The translations under genes and the position numbers were made by a program. Positions 5,015 to 5,850 of a stretch of 5,850 nucleotides of DNA are shown here, one piece after another. Positions within the stretch are counted from its first letter, which is position 1; each line of letters opens with the position of its first letter. The notes beneath the pieces were generated by a model. The model made no database searches. It was given only the letters and a program-made list of their open reading frames with translations, and was not told the DNA's origin. Where the stretch lies: positions 1 through 5,850 of the forward strand of contig CALZDE010000137.1 in assembly GCA_945637225.1 (NCBI GenBank), read 5' to 3'. This DNA comes from an uncultured Selenomonadaceae bacterium. GTDB lineage: Bacteria > Bacillota > Negativicutes > Selenomonadales > Selenomonadaceae.

Positions 5015-5850
5015 ATAATTATTACTAAATTTTGGAATATTTCTTCAATTTCTCTTATATAATTGTTACATCGCAACAAAAAATATGATTTAACGTCGCT
5101 TCTCATATTAGTACGGTAATTTTTTATTCTATCTGTATTATTAGCCAATGAAACGGCTTTTTCTACATAATCTGATTCATCGTCAGCTAATAATTCCTCC
5201 TTACCGACGTAGTGAAGAATACTTGCCGCAATATTTCTGCTGTGGCTGTCTCCTCTGAGACAAATCATTGGCACGCCCATATAAAGAGCTTCACATAATG
5301 TTGTACCGCCTTCATACGGATATGTATCAAATGCAATATCTATTTCATTATACTCTTCAAGATAATTCTCGGAAGCTGACCTGATTTCCACGTTGTCAAT
5401 TCCCAAGGCATATGCTCTCTGCTTCATAGCTTCAATTCTAGTAATAATAGCAGTTGTATCCTTTAATATCAGCTTTGAATCTGGTACCTTTAATAAAATT
5501 TCCTGCCATAAAATCAGCTGTTCATCCGTTATTTTATCAAAATTACTGAATACTCCAAAGGTTATTTTATCTTTTAATTCCCAATTTATCTTTGGAAATT
5601 CCTTTATTGGCTCGTAACATAAAAAACAATTTTTTAATTTTATCAGCTTTTCGGAAAATAGTCCTGAAAATTTATTTCCTAAAAACTCATCTGTCAGATA
5701 ATAATCAACGAAATCACAGCCAGTAGTAGAAAGCCAGCCAATACCACAAATCTGCACAGGAGATGGTCTATACGCCATCACCATCAATACCATGCCACCA
5801 GCACTATGACCGCCTAAATACACTAATATATGAATGACATTAGCATTAAT
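5011..5850 (-). CDS. SPINDLY/OGT-like glycosyltransferase (GT41 type), C-terminal catalytic part
   Basis: The frame is open to the right edge, so 279 C-terminal residues are seen and the 5' end is outside. A GTG at 5823 could be mistaken for a start, but the homology continues upstream: INANVIHILVYLGGHSAGG at the edge matches the family's D-G-I-x-I-L-V-x-L-x-G-H-x-A-G segment. Further matches in order are RPSPVQ at 28-33, WLSTTG at 39-44, ITFGVFSNFDKIT at 96-108 with Lys106 as the likely UDP-contact lysine, IDIAFDTYPYEGGTTLCEAL at 170-189, and GVPMICLRGDSHSRNIAAS at 192-210. The family (COG3914, related to eukaryotic O-GlcNAc transferase) transfers a sugar from a UDP-sugar to Ser/Thr of proteins. 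Full-length members usually carry N-terminal TPR repeats, which would lie beyond the window. In anaerobic Firmicutes relatives are often suspected of glycosylating flagellin or surface proteins, but nothing here shows the target. The next gene downstream has its own promoter. Confidence 0.9.
   Translation of the reverse strand: MNANVIHILVYLGGHSAGGMVLMVMAYRPSPVQICGIGWLSTTGCDFVDYYLTDEFLGNKFSGLFSEKLIKLKNCFLCYEPIKEFPKINWELKDKITFGVFSNFDKITDEQLILWQEILLKVPDSKLILKDTTAIITRIEAMKQRAYALGIDNVEIRSASENYLEEYNEIDIAFDTYPYEGGTTLCEALYMGVPMICLRGDSHSRNIAASILHYVGKEELLADDESDYVEKAVSLANNTDRIKNYRTNMRSDVKSYFLLRCNNYIREIEEIFQNLVIII

Noticed and set aside
5011..5823. GTG at 5823 as the true start of the glycosyltransferase
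   Set aside because: The frame stays open to the edge and family-conserved residues (IHILV) continue upstream of it, so the gene is cut by the window.

Overview
The window reads as low-GC Firmicutes chromosome, most like an anaerobic gut or rumen Clostridia or Negativicutes member. That placement is an inference from the A+T-rich sequence, consensus sigma-A promoters, purine-rich ribosome binding sites, tRNA genes with encoded CCA and the gene families present. I cannot name the species. Almost everything is on the minus strand. The one plus-strand protein gene is broken.

Right to left, in the direction of minus-strand transcription, the window opens inside a SPINDLY/OGT-like glycosyltransferase (GT41 type, 5' end beyond base 5850). 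Next is a two-gene operon with its own good promoter: a LacI-family regulator followed after 4 bp by a D-2-hydroxyacid dehydrogenase of the glycerate dehydrogenase/hydroxypyruvate reductase type. Immediately after the dehydrogenase stop, a consensus promoter drives two tandem tRNA-Ser genes (anticodons TGA, then GCT), which end at a strong intrinsic terminator.

Between the tRNA terminator and the next genes (2477-2621) lies a 145-bp noncoding block bounded by 8-bp inverted repeats and holding three stem-loops. It resembles the end of an IS200/IS605-type element, a MITE derived from one, or an omega-RNA-like transcript, but no transposase or TnpB gene is visible. Just beyond it is an overlapping pair of small genes: a 92-codon protein of a family I cannot name, and a DUF4160 protein.

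The left part holds a divergent pair. On the plus strand is an AEC-family (auxin efflux carrier-like) transporter that has lost about 180 codons from its middle and is a pseudogene. On the minus strand is an intact mtnA (methylthioribose-1-phosphate isomerase, methionine salvage). Downstream of mtnA is the N-terminus of a highly charged coiled-coil protein that runs off the left edge.

The parts do not form one pathway. The window looks like housekeeping and metabolic genes around a tRNA locus where a small mobile-element-like block, a small two-gene cassette and a decaying transporter sit together. The most interesting stretch is 1918-2621: the structured block plus the DUF4160 pair, whose likely promoter lies inside the block.
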